DNA of 64,000 bases from Trachythela sp. YZ-2020 (Eukaryota > Cnidaria > Anthozoa > Malacalcyonacea > Clavulariidae). The notes beneath the pieces are model-generated. The model was not told where the DNA came from. It saw only the letters and a list, made by a program, of their open reading frames with translations, and ran no database searches. Both the position numbers and the translations under genes were made by a program. Each line of letters starts with the position of its first letter. Position 1 is the first letter of the stretch. Location of the stretch: contig JADLSH010000395.1 of NCBI GenBank assembly GCA_016169945.1, positions 7,592,001-7,656,000 of the forward strand. The letters are read 5' to 3'. Below are positions 1 through 10,480 of this stretch, in pieces.

Positions 1-674
1 TTAGCTTCAAATCGGTCACTTCTTGCGTAAACTTGTCATACACGGACGGCTCGTCTTCCTTAATCCCTAATGTCTCCAGATCCCAGAATGTAGCAAGTTC
101 CTTGTTTAACTTCGGTGCATTCTCTGGCTGTACGGTGGAGGTTTCAACTTGCAAGACATGGGTAGAATTCAGATTAACAGATGTATGGTCTGGGTTGTTA
201 GCATTGCTAGTAATCACTGGACCGGATAGTACCCACCCAAGTTTAGTCCATATGGCTACTGGTCCAGGTATCACTCCCCTTCTCGTGATGTTTGTGACAA
301 AGTTCCAATAATAATCGGCACCCAGTAGAATATCGACTTTGACTTCATTGGAGGAACAGAATTTCTCAGCCAGGCACAACCCTCGAAGGTGAGGATACTT
401 TTCAACTGCTGTCTCAACGGTTTGACTACATATTGGATAAGGGCTGAATGTCGTTGAGTTACAATAGACACAGGTAGGGGTATAGGATTGTTCTTTACCA
501 GCAAGCAATGTGGAGGAAGTATACGGCCATTTACTCTTATTCCGAGTAGCTCCGTCCCTTTTCATAGTAGGATGTGAGTTATTAATCATGCTACATCTCT
601 CTCTGGCTTCTAACTCTGTTTTGAACTCTTTCATAAACTGTTATACATCCCACTTGCCATTCTCTAACTTCCTG
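1..674 (-). pseudogene. BEL/Pao retrotransposon Gag C-terminus joined to Pol (partial, runs off left edge)
   Basis: Read on the minus strand, this stretch first gives the C-terminal part of a BEL/Pao Gag (ending in KTELEARER, about 590-640). It then gives a knuckle-like CVYC (about 440-450). It joins directly to the end of the aspartic protease/RT linker, with VDILLGADYYWNF (about 310-350) and LGWVLSGP (about 225-250). The frame stays open to base 1, so Pol continues outside the window. One in-frame TAA lies near 643. Most of the protease domain is missing, so zinc knuckle and linker are fused by deletion. The motifs are typical of Pao Pol, which makes virus-like particles and reverse transcribes in the cytoplasm. 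This copy cannot be functional. The family call is from recalled motifs. Confidence 0.8.
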
Positions 675-675
675 C

Positions 676-905
676 AAGATAGATTTTCCAACACTCAAAT
701 CATTGTGTCAAGCCATATGGATGCCTTATTGAAGTTAAATGCCGTAGTAGATATTAGCGACTTGCATAGAATTCGCGGTTTATATGATAAAATTGAAACC
801 CATGTAAGAAGTCTACAAAATTTGGGCATCTCATCAGAATCCTATGGTAGCCTGTTGATCCCGGTTATTGTCAACAAATTACCTGAAGAATTGCAACTAG
901 TTATA
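676..905 (+). pseudogene. BEL/Pao Gag middle segment (DUF1759-like), inverted
   Basis: The plus strand encodes the central Gag motif of BEL/Pao elements: HMDALLKL, LHRIRGLYD, then ESYGSLL and VNKLPEELQL. The Gag parts on both sides lie on the opposite strand. Joined in the right order, this piece fits between the minus-strand segment ending near 906 and the one starting near 674. It is therefore a local inversion of about 230 bp inside one retrotransposon copy and not a separate insertion. The longer open frame around it (510-920) begins in antisense Gag sequence, so its N-terminal part is not real. Confidence 0.7.
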
Positions 906-1260
906 ATTGCAGCATCATAGTTCTCTTTTGTCAATGAAAATCCTTCTATTGCAGATGCTGCTATAATTAAATTTTAACAAGTGCTCTAGAAATGTCGCTG
1001 TTAATTACTTCGTCTTTCTCTAACTGGTCCATTATTGCATCGTCTTGTTGTTGTAAAGCACTCTTCTTGTCAGTTAAGGCTTTCTTGAAGCTTTGTAGTT
1101 TCTCCGTTTCGACTGGCAAACTTCATTTACATTTTGAATTGTTTTTGTCATGAAGGATGGCCTCTTCGCAATCTCTTTAGCTTGTCTAAAGACACTTTGT
1201 TTTCACGAAATTCAGACCAACTATCCGGCTCGTCGGAGGACCATGTTGTATTTTGATTCT
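906..1260 (-). pseudogene. BEL/Pao Gag N-terminal fragment
   Basis: On the minus strand, about 975-1125 encodes a charged helical stretch with FKKALTDKKSAL, DDAIMDQLEKDE and ISRALV, as in the N-terminus of BEL/Pao Gag. Bases 906-960 then give SAIEGFSLTKENYDAA, a DUF1759-like motif. Between the two there is a stop and a loss of roughly 80-100 codons compared with the usual Gag. Upstream (about 1225-1260) TGGTCCTCCGACGAGCCGG resembles the spacer that follows the 5' LTR in many BEL elements. Fragmentary and dead. Confidence 0.6.
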
Positions 1261-1269
1261 ACACTCAGA

Positions 1270-1691
1270 TTTGATTGTTAAATATCTCTATTTTCAACCT
1301 TAATATTTACACGAACACAAACAAAAGAAAATACTAAAGTACAAGAAATTGTTCTCAAAAAGCACATGTTTTCCCACGCGTGGGGTGCACGAAACGCCCA
1401 CGATTACGTCATTTATAACACTCACCGAACTCGGCTCTTCAAGTACGGAAAGAACTCGTATAATGAGACTGCGAAATACCGTCTGTGAAATATCGGCTCT
1501 GACGTTAAGACACGCTTTAGGGTAGCAAGCCAATCACAGCGCAAGATTTTGTGACGTGGCCAAGGTACGTAGCCATGTCTTCGTTTCGCAATAATTTCGG
1601 TAAATTCTCGGGACAATCTCGGCGGCTACTCTTTTATAGATTAATTCGGGTGACTTTCCATTCCATATTACCTTCTCCAAATTACGTCACA
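1270..1691 (-). repeat. Putative 5' LTR of the BEL/Pao element
   Basis: This noncoding block lies just upstream (minus strand) of the Gag start. It contains a TATA-like CTATAAAAG at about 1630-1640 (minus strand) and begins near TGTGACGTAATTTGG, with the TG expected of an LTR. No second LTR copy is in the window to fix its limits, so the boundaries are estimates. Confidence 0.35.
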
Positions 1692-1768
1692 AGGATTAAG
1701 GTTAGGATTAAGGGTGAGGATTAGGGTAAGGATTAGGGATAGGATCAGGGTTGAGGTTAAGATTAGGG
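1688..1768. repeat. Degenerate TTAGGG-like tandem repeat
   Basis: About 80 bp of irregular GGATTAGGGT / GGTTAAG motifs. It resembles decayed animal telomere-type sequence (TTAGGG) but is short and imperfect, so it is an interstitial relic or a simple repeat. Confidence 0.5.
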
Positions 1769-1791
1769 TCTGCCTGGTGCTCAGCCGCCGG

Positions 1792-1943
1792 TAATAAAAA
1801 AGGTTTACGTACGAGCCGCTATATAAAAGGTTTACATGAAGTAGTGCATCGCGACGTTTATAGGCGCGCAAAATCATGCGACGCGATGCACTACTTAATG
1901 TATACCTTTTATATAGCGACTCGTACGTAAACCTTTTTTATTA
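1792..1943. mobile_element. Palindromic MITE, ~150 bp
   Basis: The two halves are inverted copies for about 65 bp. Both outer ends read TAATAAAAAAGG inward, followed by TTTACGTACGAG and CTATATAAAAGG, with a short loop around 1855-1878. The outermost TA on each side could be a TA target duplication, as in Tc1/mariner MITEs. Its right edge abuts the left terminal repeat of the Harbinger-like element at 1943. Confidence 0.7.
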
Positions 1944-2328
1944 GGGAGTTTTAGCAAAGACGACGAGTACGACTACGAGTACGAGTTTCAACCGCGCGGG
2001 GCCTGTTGCTAGGAAGTCGTACTCGTAGTCGTTTCCGGTTAAAATGTTGCTTTAGTTGTAAACAACGACTACGAGATTATTATTATTCATTATTATTATT
2101 ATTCTTTTTAATCAATTGATAAATTACATGTCAAGTGTTACAATAATTTGCTTATAAAATTATAAGTTATAACATTATTATTAAGTTAAAATGGCAAAAC
2201 TAAGTTATATCTAAAAATGCATCTATTAATAAAACTATTTTTAAATCGCTCAGTAGAAATTTTTGGCCACTGTGTCTCTTGTGTTCTAAGCCTAACTGTA
2301 TATTCTTTAATTTTCGGACAGATTTCTC

Positions 2329-4719
2329 TCAACGGATGGTTATTCTGTTTACACAACTTTTCAAACAGCTTTTTATCTGTCTGTTTAACAATATATTAAT
2401 ATCTAGTTGTTCTGATGTGTATCTTCTTTTATAACGAGTTAAAAAGTTTTGAATGGTTGTTAATTCCGGTGATGATCCAGCAATAACTGACAAGTCATAA
2501 GTAAGTTGTGACAGGACTAATGACCTAAAAAGGTCTAATTCGTCTTGACTGTATCCTTCATTCTTCAACTTTCGAATTACAAACAAGCATTTATTTGCTC
2601 TCACCAGCTTTTCTTAACATGTTTTTCAAATCTGCTTGTCATCTCAATAGTTAATCCCAGCAATAACTGACAAGCCATAAGTAAGTTGTGACAGGACTAA
2701 TGACGTAAAAAGGTCTAATTCAATTCGTCTTGACTATATCCTTCATTCTTCAACTTTCGAATTACAAACAAGCATTTATTTGCTTTCACCAGCTTTTTAT
2801 TAACATGTTTTTCAAATTTGCTTGTCATCTCAATAGTTAATCCCAGTATTTCTAGACTAGAGTACCGTTCAAAACCATGAATTGGTGCAACACAATCCTC
2901 TGATTTGCCTTTCCTCAATATAATCATTTCTTTGCATTTATCTTGATTTAAAGGCAAAGAGTTTGATTCGGACCAGTCATTAAACTCATTTATAGCTCTA
3001 GAACTACAATCTAGAGTATTCTTCAAAATCGGCACCAAAAGTGTTAATCTCCAAATCATTAATGAATAAATTAAAGAAATGTGGTCCATAGATTTAACGT
3101 GTTTTACATTGTCAAAAGCTTTTGAAAAATCCATTACAACTAATCTCACAGCATCACAATTTGGTTCTTCAAGTGCTTTCAAGTACATATACTGTAGTTT
3201 AATTAAGGCATCCGTGCTACACCCTCCTGTACGATAAGCAAACTGGGAAGATGATAGCTCAGCCTCGAAAGATATTTTACTATGATAATGATAAACCATT
3301 CTTTCGAAGCATCTACCGATCGCTGGTGTGACGTTTATACCTAGTCTAAATTGACAATATTCATTTGAATTCTCAACTTTTGGTAATGGATCTATATTAG
3401 CAGTTTTCCAAGAGATAGGCCATGTAGATGTAAAGAGAGATGCATTACATATCTTGGTCATAACAGGTGCAAGTACACCATCGTTTTCTTTCCACACCCA
3501 AAATGGAAATTTCATCAGGGCCTGTAGCAGTTTTTCTTATGTTAAACAAGGCATTCTTGACCTGGGTTATGCAAAACTTAGGAGCTTTTTCTATACTTGG
3601 ATCTATACATCAACGTTGGCTATTCACATTCTCTGTCCCAACATAACTCTCCAAAGTAATCATTCAAGTTATTTATGAGCTCTTTATCAAGAATAATGTG
3701 CGGTCGATTTCTTCTCTGTGACAAAATGTCAACGTTTTCCCACCATTGGCCTGTACCTATACACTCTGACTTTGCCATTTTTGTTCGATTATGTGAGATT
3801 ATTCCAGATATTCGTTCTGATAATTCTGCCGCGGTAAATATCTTTCCCCTTAACTTGGCGTTTGATCTTTTCCTCATTAAATACTTTAAAAGTGGCGACA
3901 TCCATGGAGGGTCACGTGAGGAAAGAGTGACTGTTTTCTTTGGAAAACATTGATCTATCATATTACGGATAGTGTTCTCCAATACTTTGGTTGCTTCTTC
4001 AACTGTCTCTATTGACATAACTTCAGACCAACTTTTTTCTGCAAGCTTCTTTTGAAATTTGACTTTATTATGTGCTCTGTAGTCTCTAAAGCTGATTTTA
4101 GTACGGAGGGGCTTCAATTTTATTCCTGCGGGGATTATAACTCCCAAATGGTCTGTTTTCATTTGTATTTGTAAAACGTTCCGGTCTACTTGTTAGCAAT
4201 TATCAAGGATTGCTTGCCCTCTAGTGGGGAATTCTACCAGTTTCGAACTCCGCTCCGTCCGCGACACTTGCAAGGGCAACATACCAGACATTGTGGAGAG
4301 CTGGCTAATATTTAGATGATTAATGTCTCCACCGAAGAGAGCCAAGCCACTTGGGTTAATGTCCAAAAAATCATCAACGACTTCGACAATTCGATTCAAG
4401 AATTCTGTTTCATCATAACTTAATCTTGGAGGGTGATAGGCTCCAATAACTAACATTTTATGTCCTGATGGAAGGATAAGTATAATACTAATCATTTCAA
4501 ATTCCGTTTCCCGAATAACCTGAATTACTTTCAAGTTCTGTCAAAGATATACTGCAATTCCTCCATTTTTCGTGTGTCTGCGTTAAAGTCTCTATCTCTA
4601 CGGTATAGGTCATATGATGAAATTCTAACAATGGAGTCTGGAACTTTGTTATTTACATGGGTTTCAGACACGACACAAATTTCAATATCTGAAACGCATA
4701 AATCCGCTTCTAACGCCAC
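2329..4719 (-). pseudogene. LINE ORF2: AP endonuclease plus truncated reverse transcriptase
   Basis: Read on the minus strand, endonuclease motifs appear in order but in different frames: CVVSETHV (about 4640-4690), GAYHPP (about 4430), GGDINH (about 4330) and TDHLGV (about 4150). A linker with PPWMSPLLK follows. The reverse transcriptase part (3515-2715) shows the fingers with LRT-like SSSQFAYRTGGCSTDAL and the first catalytic box VVMDFSKAFDNVKH. The segment that should hold PQGT and the YxDD catalytic box is absent: the sequence jumps to the thumb motif SLPLNQDKCKEM. At least four frameshifts and this deletion of roughly 100 codons make it nonfunctional. The C-terminal part is present twice because of a tandem duplication. 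Confidence 0.75.
2478..2846. repeat. Tandem duplication of a 180-bp LINE segment
   Basis: The segment beginning CAGCAATAACTGACAAG occurs at 2478 and again at 2658. It includes the codons for KANKCLFVIRKLKNEGY, and the two copies differ by a few substitutions and small indels. It is a local duplication within the 3' part of the LINE reverse transcriptase. Confidence 0.85.
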
Positions 4720-4965
4720 TGAAGCTTACTCGATTTTTCAGTTTCTTGAGATTACATATATTAATAAGCAATGATTTAGGCACTGGAAACGATTGATTTT
4801 CCATTTGTATGCGTTCAGAATTATACTGTAGTATTTTAATATGAGTTAGATTGTTATAATTGGCTCCTCGCATCTTCCTTTGCCTTCTTTGCCCCGTTCG
4901 GCAACCAAATTTGGTTTCGCGTTTAGTTACTCTAACAGGGATATGTGGGAAAAAAGACTCATAAT

Positions 4966-6074
4966 TCAATGGATTGTCGGTAGGGACATAAGTGGTGGTG
5001 GATACGGGAACGGCCGGAACGGGGGGTAAAACATTGGGTATTGAATCGGAGGAAAATAATTTGGGTTGAAAGGAAAAGGGAATTGGTTACTATTAGGTTG
5101 TGATACATTAGGAAAGGGAGATCTTTCAATGATATTTTGTTGGAATTTTGGCACACGTACTTTAGTTGGGACAGTCTTCAGGCAGTGGCCTCTCCTTGTC
5201 AGAAATGGGCACGGCACTAATGCTTTTTTCTTTCTTCCAAGTTGATATAAATTTAAATTTCTAGTTGGTATAGACTGAGATTGATATTGAGCTTGGGCCT
5301 GATAATACTCTGTTTTATTATCTTTTAAAGACCCCGAAGGGTAATCAGGAAAACTATTCAGCGGTGCAACTTTGAATTCAATATTATGCAATGGGACCGA
5401 TGGAGGACCTTCTTTAAGATTGATTTCTTCATTAGGGACAGCAAATTGGAGTTTGTTTACTAAGGCATTGTTCGTAACGTCGCTATTTTTACTGGAGTTG
5501 ATTAAAACAGTAGATTTTTCCTTAGGGAATACTTTCTCCTCCAATTCACTCAAGCGTGATTTTAAATGCAAATTATCACTAGTCAATTTACCTAACTCTT
5601 GTTTATTTTCATCAATTATTTGGGTCTGCTCCGAAATTTTAGCCATCAAGACTGCCATTGTGGATTCAATATTTTCCTTGAACGTACACAACTGTTCCTC
5701 TATAGAGGCCGAGCAATCGACGGCTCGCGACCTAAAAGGGGTAGAGCTGTCGATAGTTTGGGCAAGGGATATATTGACATTGTCATTTCGAGGCAGCACA
5801 TTTTGATATGATCTGTCAATAAATTCTTGCAGCTCTTCAAGGGTTGAACCTCCAATATCAGGTGTTACCACCTCACATTTAGAATCAACACTCTCACAAT
5901 CTATAACTGTTCCACTAGCTTCAGGCACGGTTTGGCTATAACATGGGACAGATTGTCTTTAATGAAAGAGACGGGTTCGAGATTTGTACAATCCACCGAC
6001 ATGCCTTCCTTCTCTGTCCACATATTAATAAACAGTTCTCTTAAACTATCTCCCACTTTACCTTTAAACGACAT
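4966..6074 (-). pseudogene. LINE ORF1 with coiled coil, CCCH-like finger and Pro-rich tail
   Basis: The start ATG at 6074 fits the related copy at 21470. A frameshift near 5930 separates the first ~48 codons from the rest. Residues with heptad spacing (EQLCTFKENIESTMA through LSELEEKVF, about 5700-5500) predict a coiled coil. A finger begins with PCPFLTRRGHC (about 5170-5210), the same C-x8-C start as in the second copy, but the following Cys and His are lost. The C-terminus is rich in Pro, Phe and Tyr. ORF1 proteins of LINEs bind RNA and assemble the particle used for target-primed reverse transcription; this copy is broken. Confidence 0.6.
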
Positions 6075-6340
6075 CGTGCCCAGTTAATGATTCCACGTGA
6101 GGATTAGGTCAGAATTGGAGTTCGTAAATTTCTTATATTTGCCACCAGGTGACAGCCATTTGCCAGACTGACCAATAACACATTTTGTAAATATCTTTAA
6201 CATTTCAAAAGTATCAATCCATTCAATTCGCCTACCATCATAGGTAAAGCATTTTTATTCTTTATAACGAATTATTTCATGCATGTCCCAGTTATAAAAG
6301 TTGTTTTGAAAGCAACTAACAGAGCTAATCAGGATACGGC

Positions 6341-6400
6341 CGTCCGCCATTTTGTCCTACAGATTCACATCGTCCGCCATTTTGTGACTGCAAATTCACA
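6341..6400. repeat. 30-bp tandem repeat (two copies)
   Basis: CGTCCGCCATTTTGT starts at 6341 and at 6371, each followed by a similar ATTCACAT end. It lies just before the transposase start at 6416, in what may be the transposase leader. Confidence 0.75.
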
Positions 6401-6744
6401 TCGCGAGTTATAGCCATGGCTGCCAAAAATATTATTATTGATGCAGCAACAGCGCTTTTTACCAACGACCTTATTGACGAATGTGATTTCTTGGCTTTGT
6501 ACAATAGCACTATCAGAAAATGCCCGGAATTTCAGTATTGGGAATACGAAAAAGTAAAAACGCAGCTGCAAAACATGACCAATGACGAATGCAAAGCAGA
6601 GTTTAGATTTGAATTGGCTGATCTTCCTCTGTTAGCTGAAGCTCTCAAGATTCCCGACAAGTTTGTTTGTCCAAACCGAACTGTTGCTACTGGAATGGAG
6701 GCTTTGTGTGTTGTTTTAAAGCGTTTTGCCTAGCCGTGCCTAAT

Positions 6745-7329
6745 ATCAGTGCTAATTACTCATATTTCCATGTGCCTTTATCCAACAGGAGCCGAAATAT
6801 TTCAACGATCTGTGACGAAAAGTAGCAAAAACTCGCAAAAGTTCAAGTTTTATTTCAATACCCATGTGCTTTCAACCGCCCTGCGCCTGGTCGTTTCTCA
6901 TAAAAACCTGTTTATTAAAAGCATAAGCGATTGATCAAGATATTAAAGACCTATGATTAAAGCATTGAGATTCACAAAATGTTGGTAAGAATATTTAAAG
7001 TCAGCGCATTCTTTGAAACAACTACCGATCTTTAATTGTGCCCGCTTTGTTTCATAAATACAATGCCTTTAAACTAATGACTTCCTAACTACGTCAACGC
7101 TACAGTAATATGTAAATTTCTATTTCAGTGAAAGAAAAGGGCTGCTATATATATTTTTCATAATTACCATCGAAATGAGTCATTACTTGCAGTCGCAAAA
7201 GTTGTTACAAATTTCTTAATACTGTAGGTCTTTTTAACCGTAAAACTAGAAAGATAATACTATACATTTTTCTTACTTTTTTGCATCAGACTTCCTACTC
7301 AGGACCCAGAAATATATCTGATTTTATAG
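6745..7329. other. Noncoding stretch between transposase blocks
   Basis: No recognisable coding sequence. There is no good GT donor directly after the first block, so this may be intron plus inserted sequence and not a simple intron. Confidence 0.4.
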
Positions 7330-7411
7330 GGGTCCATTTTCGCGGAAGGGGGTACATATCTGCTAGCGGATTTGGACCGTGGGGGTCCAAATCCGCTAGC
7401 GGATATGGACC

Positions 7412-7442
<31 letters not shown>

Positions 7443-7460
7443 TGCTGTGACACTGGTACA
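7330..7460. repeat. GGTCC-rich palindromic insert in the transposase gene
   Basis: Repeated GGGGGTCCAAATCCGC and its reverse complement (AGCGGATTTGGACC) form nested hairpins, ending at TGTGACACTGG directly before the second transposase block. It looks like a small dispersed element or array inserted in, or serving as, the intron between the first two blocks. Confidence 0.6.
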
Positions 7461-8049
7461 ACGATATGATCCCTCGATTTGGTCGATCTGTAACCGAGTT
7501 ATGTCTTATCGCTTCAGAAGTTACTGATTTTATTTACAACACCCACGGTTATCTTCTTAGAGATTTAAATCAACCCTGGCTGCAACCTCATCGACTACAA
7601 GAATACGCCAATGCAATCCACAACCGTGGTGCGGCCCTGGAAAACTGTTGGGGTTTTGTTGATGGCACAGTAAGACCGATTTGCCGTCCAGAACAACACC
7701 AACGATCGATGTATAATGGCCACAAACGCGTTCACGCACTAAAATTTCAATCTGTGGTTGCACCAAACGGCCTAGTCGCTAACCTTTATGGACCTGCAGG
7801 TAAAATTGCTTTCCCAGCTAATGCTATATTTATGTATAGTATACTAAAAATTTTAAGTATTGTTTTACTGTACGTACACTATTTATAAATAATATAACAT
7901 TGTAAAGTAATTATTATTTTACTTATGGTTTGGTATATCTTGAAAACAATTGTTGTTGAAACTTTATATAGGGAGTCCAAGTTTAAATAAGCTTTATAAT
8001 TTGGACTTGCTGCTATATTGTCTAAAATGTATACACATGCATCAATTGT

Positions 8050-8235
8050 ATATAAGGATTTCAGTATTAATTGGCAAATTTTAAAACATTCTATTTCGTA
8101 CACGGGAGGATCAAAACGATGCAATTTATGTTTAGAAGAAAAATTTTGTATTTTGAAAGAAGAAAACAAGAATTGTTTACTCAACAAAAGAGCTGAAATA
8201 ATTTCACGGTGTCGTCATCGTAATAAATTTCGCGT
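8050..8235 (+). pseudogene. Penelope-like element C-terminal fragment
   Basis: The plus strand encodes FSINWQILKHSISY, then GSKRCNLCLEEK and LNKRAEIISRCRHRNKF. This is the Cys-rich C-terminal end I recall from one group of Penelope-like or related retroelement polyproteins. No RT precedes it here. It lies between two exons of the Harbinger transposase, in a position that would be intronic. A short orphan fragment. Confidence 0.5.
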
Positions 8236-8652
8236 AAACAACGCAAACAAAGCCATGCATGCACACATTGTCTCCCACATACACCCCCACGCTCCGGCAG
8301 GAAGCATATAAGCGGTCATTTCTTTCGATACTTGTAAACTGCCTGATGATTCTTTTACAGATGAAACAGCCTGTTGCAGACAAGTTTTGAGGTAAGCGAA
8401 AATCTATAATTATCTCTAACTATATGTTGTCGAGCACTCTTTGCGTTTCGTAGACCTAAACCTGGTGACATCCTAACATACCATAAATTTTTAGATTTTA
8501 AGAAGAATTTGAAGATTGGATTGAGTCCCATTGGCAAAATCTATTCTGTGTGCACACTATTACGAAATGTTCGGACATGCCTTTATGGCTCAAGCACTGG
8601 TTCATATTTTGCAATTGAACCGCCTACATTACAGGAATATTTTCAGCTTTAA

Positions 8653-9262
8653 ACTAAAATATTTGGGATGCACGATGCACACTAGCCTTTTGCTATCCTG
8701 CTTAATATGATATCCAGTGGACCTTAAATATTAGAATAGAATATCAACTCATTAAAGCCCAACATGTTTCCTTTCAAGGTGAAAATTGTTTAAACAGTAA
8801 AATGAGAAGTAGGACACACCAACTTGCACTGTGACTTAAAAGTTAACACAACTTTCCACTTAGATGTATGTACTTTTATCTATTAAGCTACAATACACCC
8901 TGGTATACGCTACTTTATTGCTTTACACAGTCTAATGCCAGACAAGTTAGCATGTCAAATATTCATTTGCATTTCAATTGAACAACAGTTTATTTAATAT
9001 GTCAAACAAACTTAGAATATGTTACAAGTGCACATACTGAAATTGAATTGTATTGAAATTGAATAATGTAATTATGCAATTTTTATCTCAAGGGATATGT
9101 CTTGAAAATTTAATTAATGTATTAAAATATTCAAACTTTAACTGAATAGATGGAAAGTGAAAATTATATTTGGTCTTTATAATTGTTTATAAACTGTTTA
9201 GCCCATTGAATGGTTAAAAATCTCCACCTAGTCAGTTTTTCACAGTTTTCAATAAAAAATGT
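8653..9262. other. Noncoding, between convergent Harbinger genes
   Basis: AT-rich sequence between the transposase stop at 8652 and the Myb-like stop at 9263, where 3' ends and poly(A) signals of both genes would lie. AATAAA-like motifs are present (about 9250). Nothing else seen. Confidence 0.5.
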
Positions 9263-9996
9263 TTACTTTTTTATGTTTTTAACAAGTTCAGTGAGTGCAT
9301 TGACCACTGCAAAAGTAACTGTTTGTTGTTGTTGTTGAAACTGTTGCTGCTGCTCAAGCAAATTTCTTTGAAACTGCTGTTGACTCAGTATTTGGTTTTT
9401 CATCAAGGCAATCTCTCGTTCTCTCAACTTGGTCGCCTCCTCCTGCTCGTTTCTTTTCACCTCCAACGACTGCTTTAAAATCTCCATAACATCTGCACTG
9501 CTTCTTCTTCGTTTCTTTTCTGGTGTGATAATGACATCATCATCAGTTTCTAACTCTTCCAAACTCTGTCGCCTTCTTGTTTCCTCCAGACGTTCCGTTG
9601 CTCTTTTCCTCATTTCTTCTGCTGATGCCCGATCTTTTTTTTCTTTATCCTTCAGTTTCTCTGCAGCCGCCTCAAATTCTCTGATCCTTTCTACTATATC
9701 TGTCATCACCATGTCCTGCTCAGTGTACTCCACATCCACTCCACTTGCTCGTTCTTCCATTGCTTCTTTCTGCTTAAATTCTTTCAACATTGTTTCAAAC
9801 CTTTCCCTGACAGATCGCTGTGTCACTATCTGATATGGTTGTCCATGCAGAACCTCTTTCCTTCGAACCAGCCCGAAATTGGTATGGCTACAACCAAAAC
9901 TTCTCGAAGAAGGAACTCTTCATGAATTTGCTTCCACATCAACAATCCTCGTTTTTTTTTCTCTCCATCATTTGTAGATTTGTTTTCACTTGCCAT
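9263..9996 (-). pseudogene. Myb/SANT-like Harbinger partner protein (frameshifted)
   Basis: The ATG at 9996 follows directly on a TTTAG splice acceptor. The first ~30 residues include WKQIHEEFLLREV, the start of a Myb/SANT-like helix. A frameshift then moves the rest of the DNA-binding fold (FRAGSKERGSAWTTI) to another frame. A second shift near 9826 restores VTQRSVRERF, which is followed by 180 residues of charged coiled coil. A basic EKKRRR nuclear-type signal and a Gln-rich tail come before the stop at 9263. In PIF/Harbinger elements the Myb-like protein binds the transposon ends and helps the transposase reach the nucleus. The convergent position with the transposase and the shared terminal repeats support this role. 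Two frameshifts make it dead. Confidence 0.65.
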
Positions 9997-10480
9997 CTAA
10001 ATACATTACAAGAAACAAAAACAACCATATAAAAACACTGAAGAAAAGCAAGACTTCAATAAAACTGATAAATATATCTATAAACATTGAATGACATTGT
10101 ATAAATTTGTAAATATTTTTCACTGCTGTCATTTTAAATTCCAGAAATATATTATATCAATATAACAATCCTGAACTCCCTTTAAACCTTGAATTGTTTG
10201 CCATAATGCCAGTTTTTCCGCACCACAATTTGAAGAAACACATCGCATATAGCAGCCATGTTTGAAATACATAAAATTATACATACCAACTATACGCACA
10301 TCTGACTCTATTGTGTGTACATGCTTTTGCATAAATTGCACGAGCGCAATTCAATAAAGCGCAGAAAAACGAGAAAAAAATTAACTTACCTTAGTTTTTG
10401 TGAAGTTGTTGTGAGGACTACGAGATATATAAAAACGTTCGTACTCAACAGCGCGACGGCTACGACGTTTACGTGATGGC
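9997..10480 (-). promoter_or_regulatory. 5' leader exon, intron and promoter of the Myb-like gene
   Basis: On the minus strand a TATATA-type motif lies near 10421-10437. A leader ends at 10390 with CTAAG followed by GTAAGT, a strong donor. The intron runs to the TTTAG acceptor at 9997, immediately before the ATG. The promoter therefore sits inside or beside the right terminal repeat, as is common in compact DNA transposons. Confidence 0.55.

Larger units (their letters stand above)
2078..6330 (-). mobile_element. CR1/L2-like LINE copy nested in the Harbinger element
   Basis: A minus-strand non-LTR retrotransposon. ORF1 is at about 6074-4966, then the endonuclease and reverse transcriptase at about 4719-2329. 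The 3' tail is an (AAT)n run, seen as TTATTATTATT on the plus strand near 2080-2105. Its 5' end lies between 6075 and 6340; the Harbinger transposase resumes at 6416. Internal deletions, frameshifts and a tandem duplication make it inactive. The layout matches the better copy at 16.8-21.5 kb. Confidence 0.75.
6416..8652 (+). pseudogene. PIF/Harbinger DDE transposase (multi-exon, broken)
   Basis: The first block starts at ATG 6416 and runs to a TAG at 6731. Its motifs are FRFELADLPLLAEAL and GMEALCVVLKRFA; family members read on through this position as FAYPC, so the TAG looks like a Tyr-to-stop change. The second block (about 7462-7800) holds MIPRFGRSVTEL and GFVDGTVRPICRP, where the Asp of VDGT is a likely DDE residue, then YNGHKRVHALKFQ. 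It stops at a GGTAAA donor-like site after YGPAG. The last exon (about 8454-8652, after a TTTCGTAG acceptor) encodes FLDFKKNLKIGL and PPTLQEYFQ, the usual C-terminus. The block with the remaining DDE residues is missing, and other elements lie between the blocks. The enzyme would cut and paste the element at the 3-bp target. Confidence 0.75.

Noticed and set aside
33..311. 92-codon plus-strand frame
   Set aside because: Antisense shadow of the BEL/Pao Pol fragment, whose motifs are on the minus strand.
5372..5806. 144-codon plus-strand frame
   Set aside because: Antisense to the LINE ORF1 coiled coil; no domain.
9429..9833. Ser-rich 134-codon plus-strand frame
   Set aside because: Antisense to the charged coiled coil of the Myb-like protein; Ser/Leu richness is the usual shadow of Glu/Arg/Lys codons.
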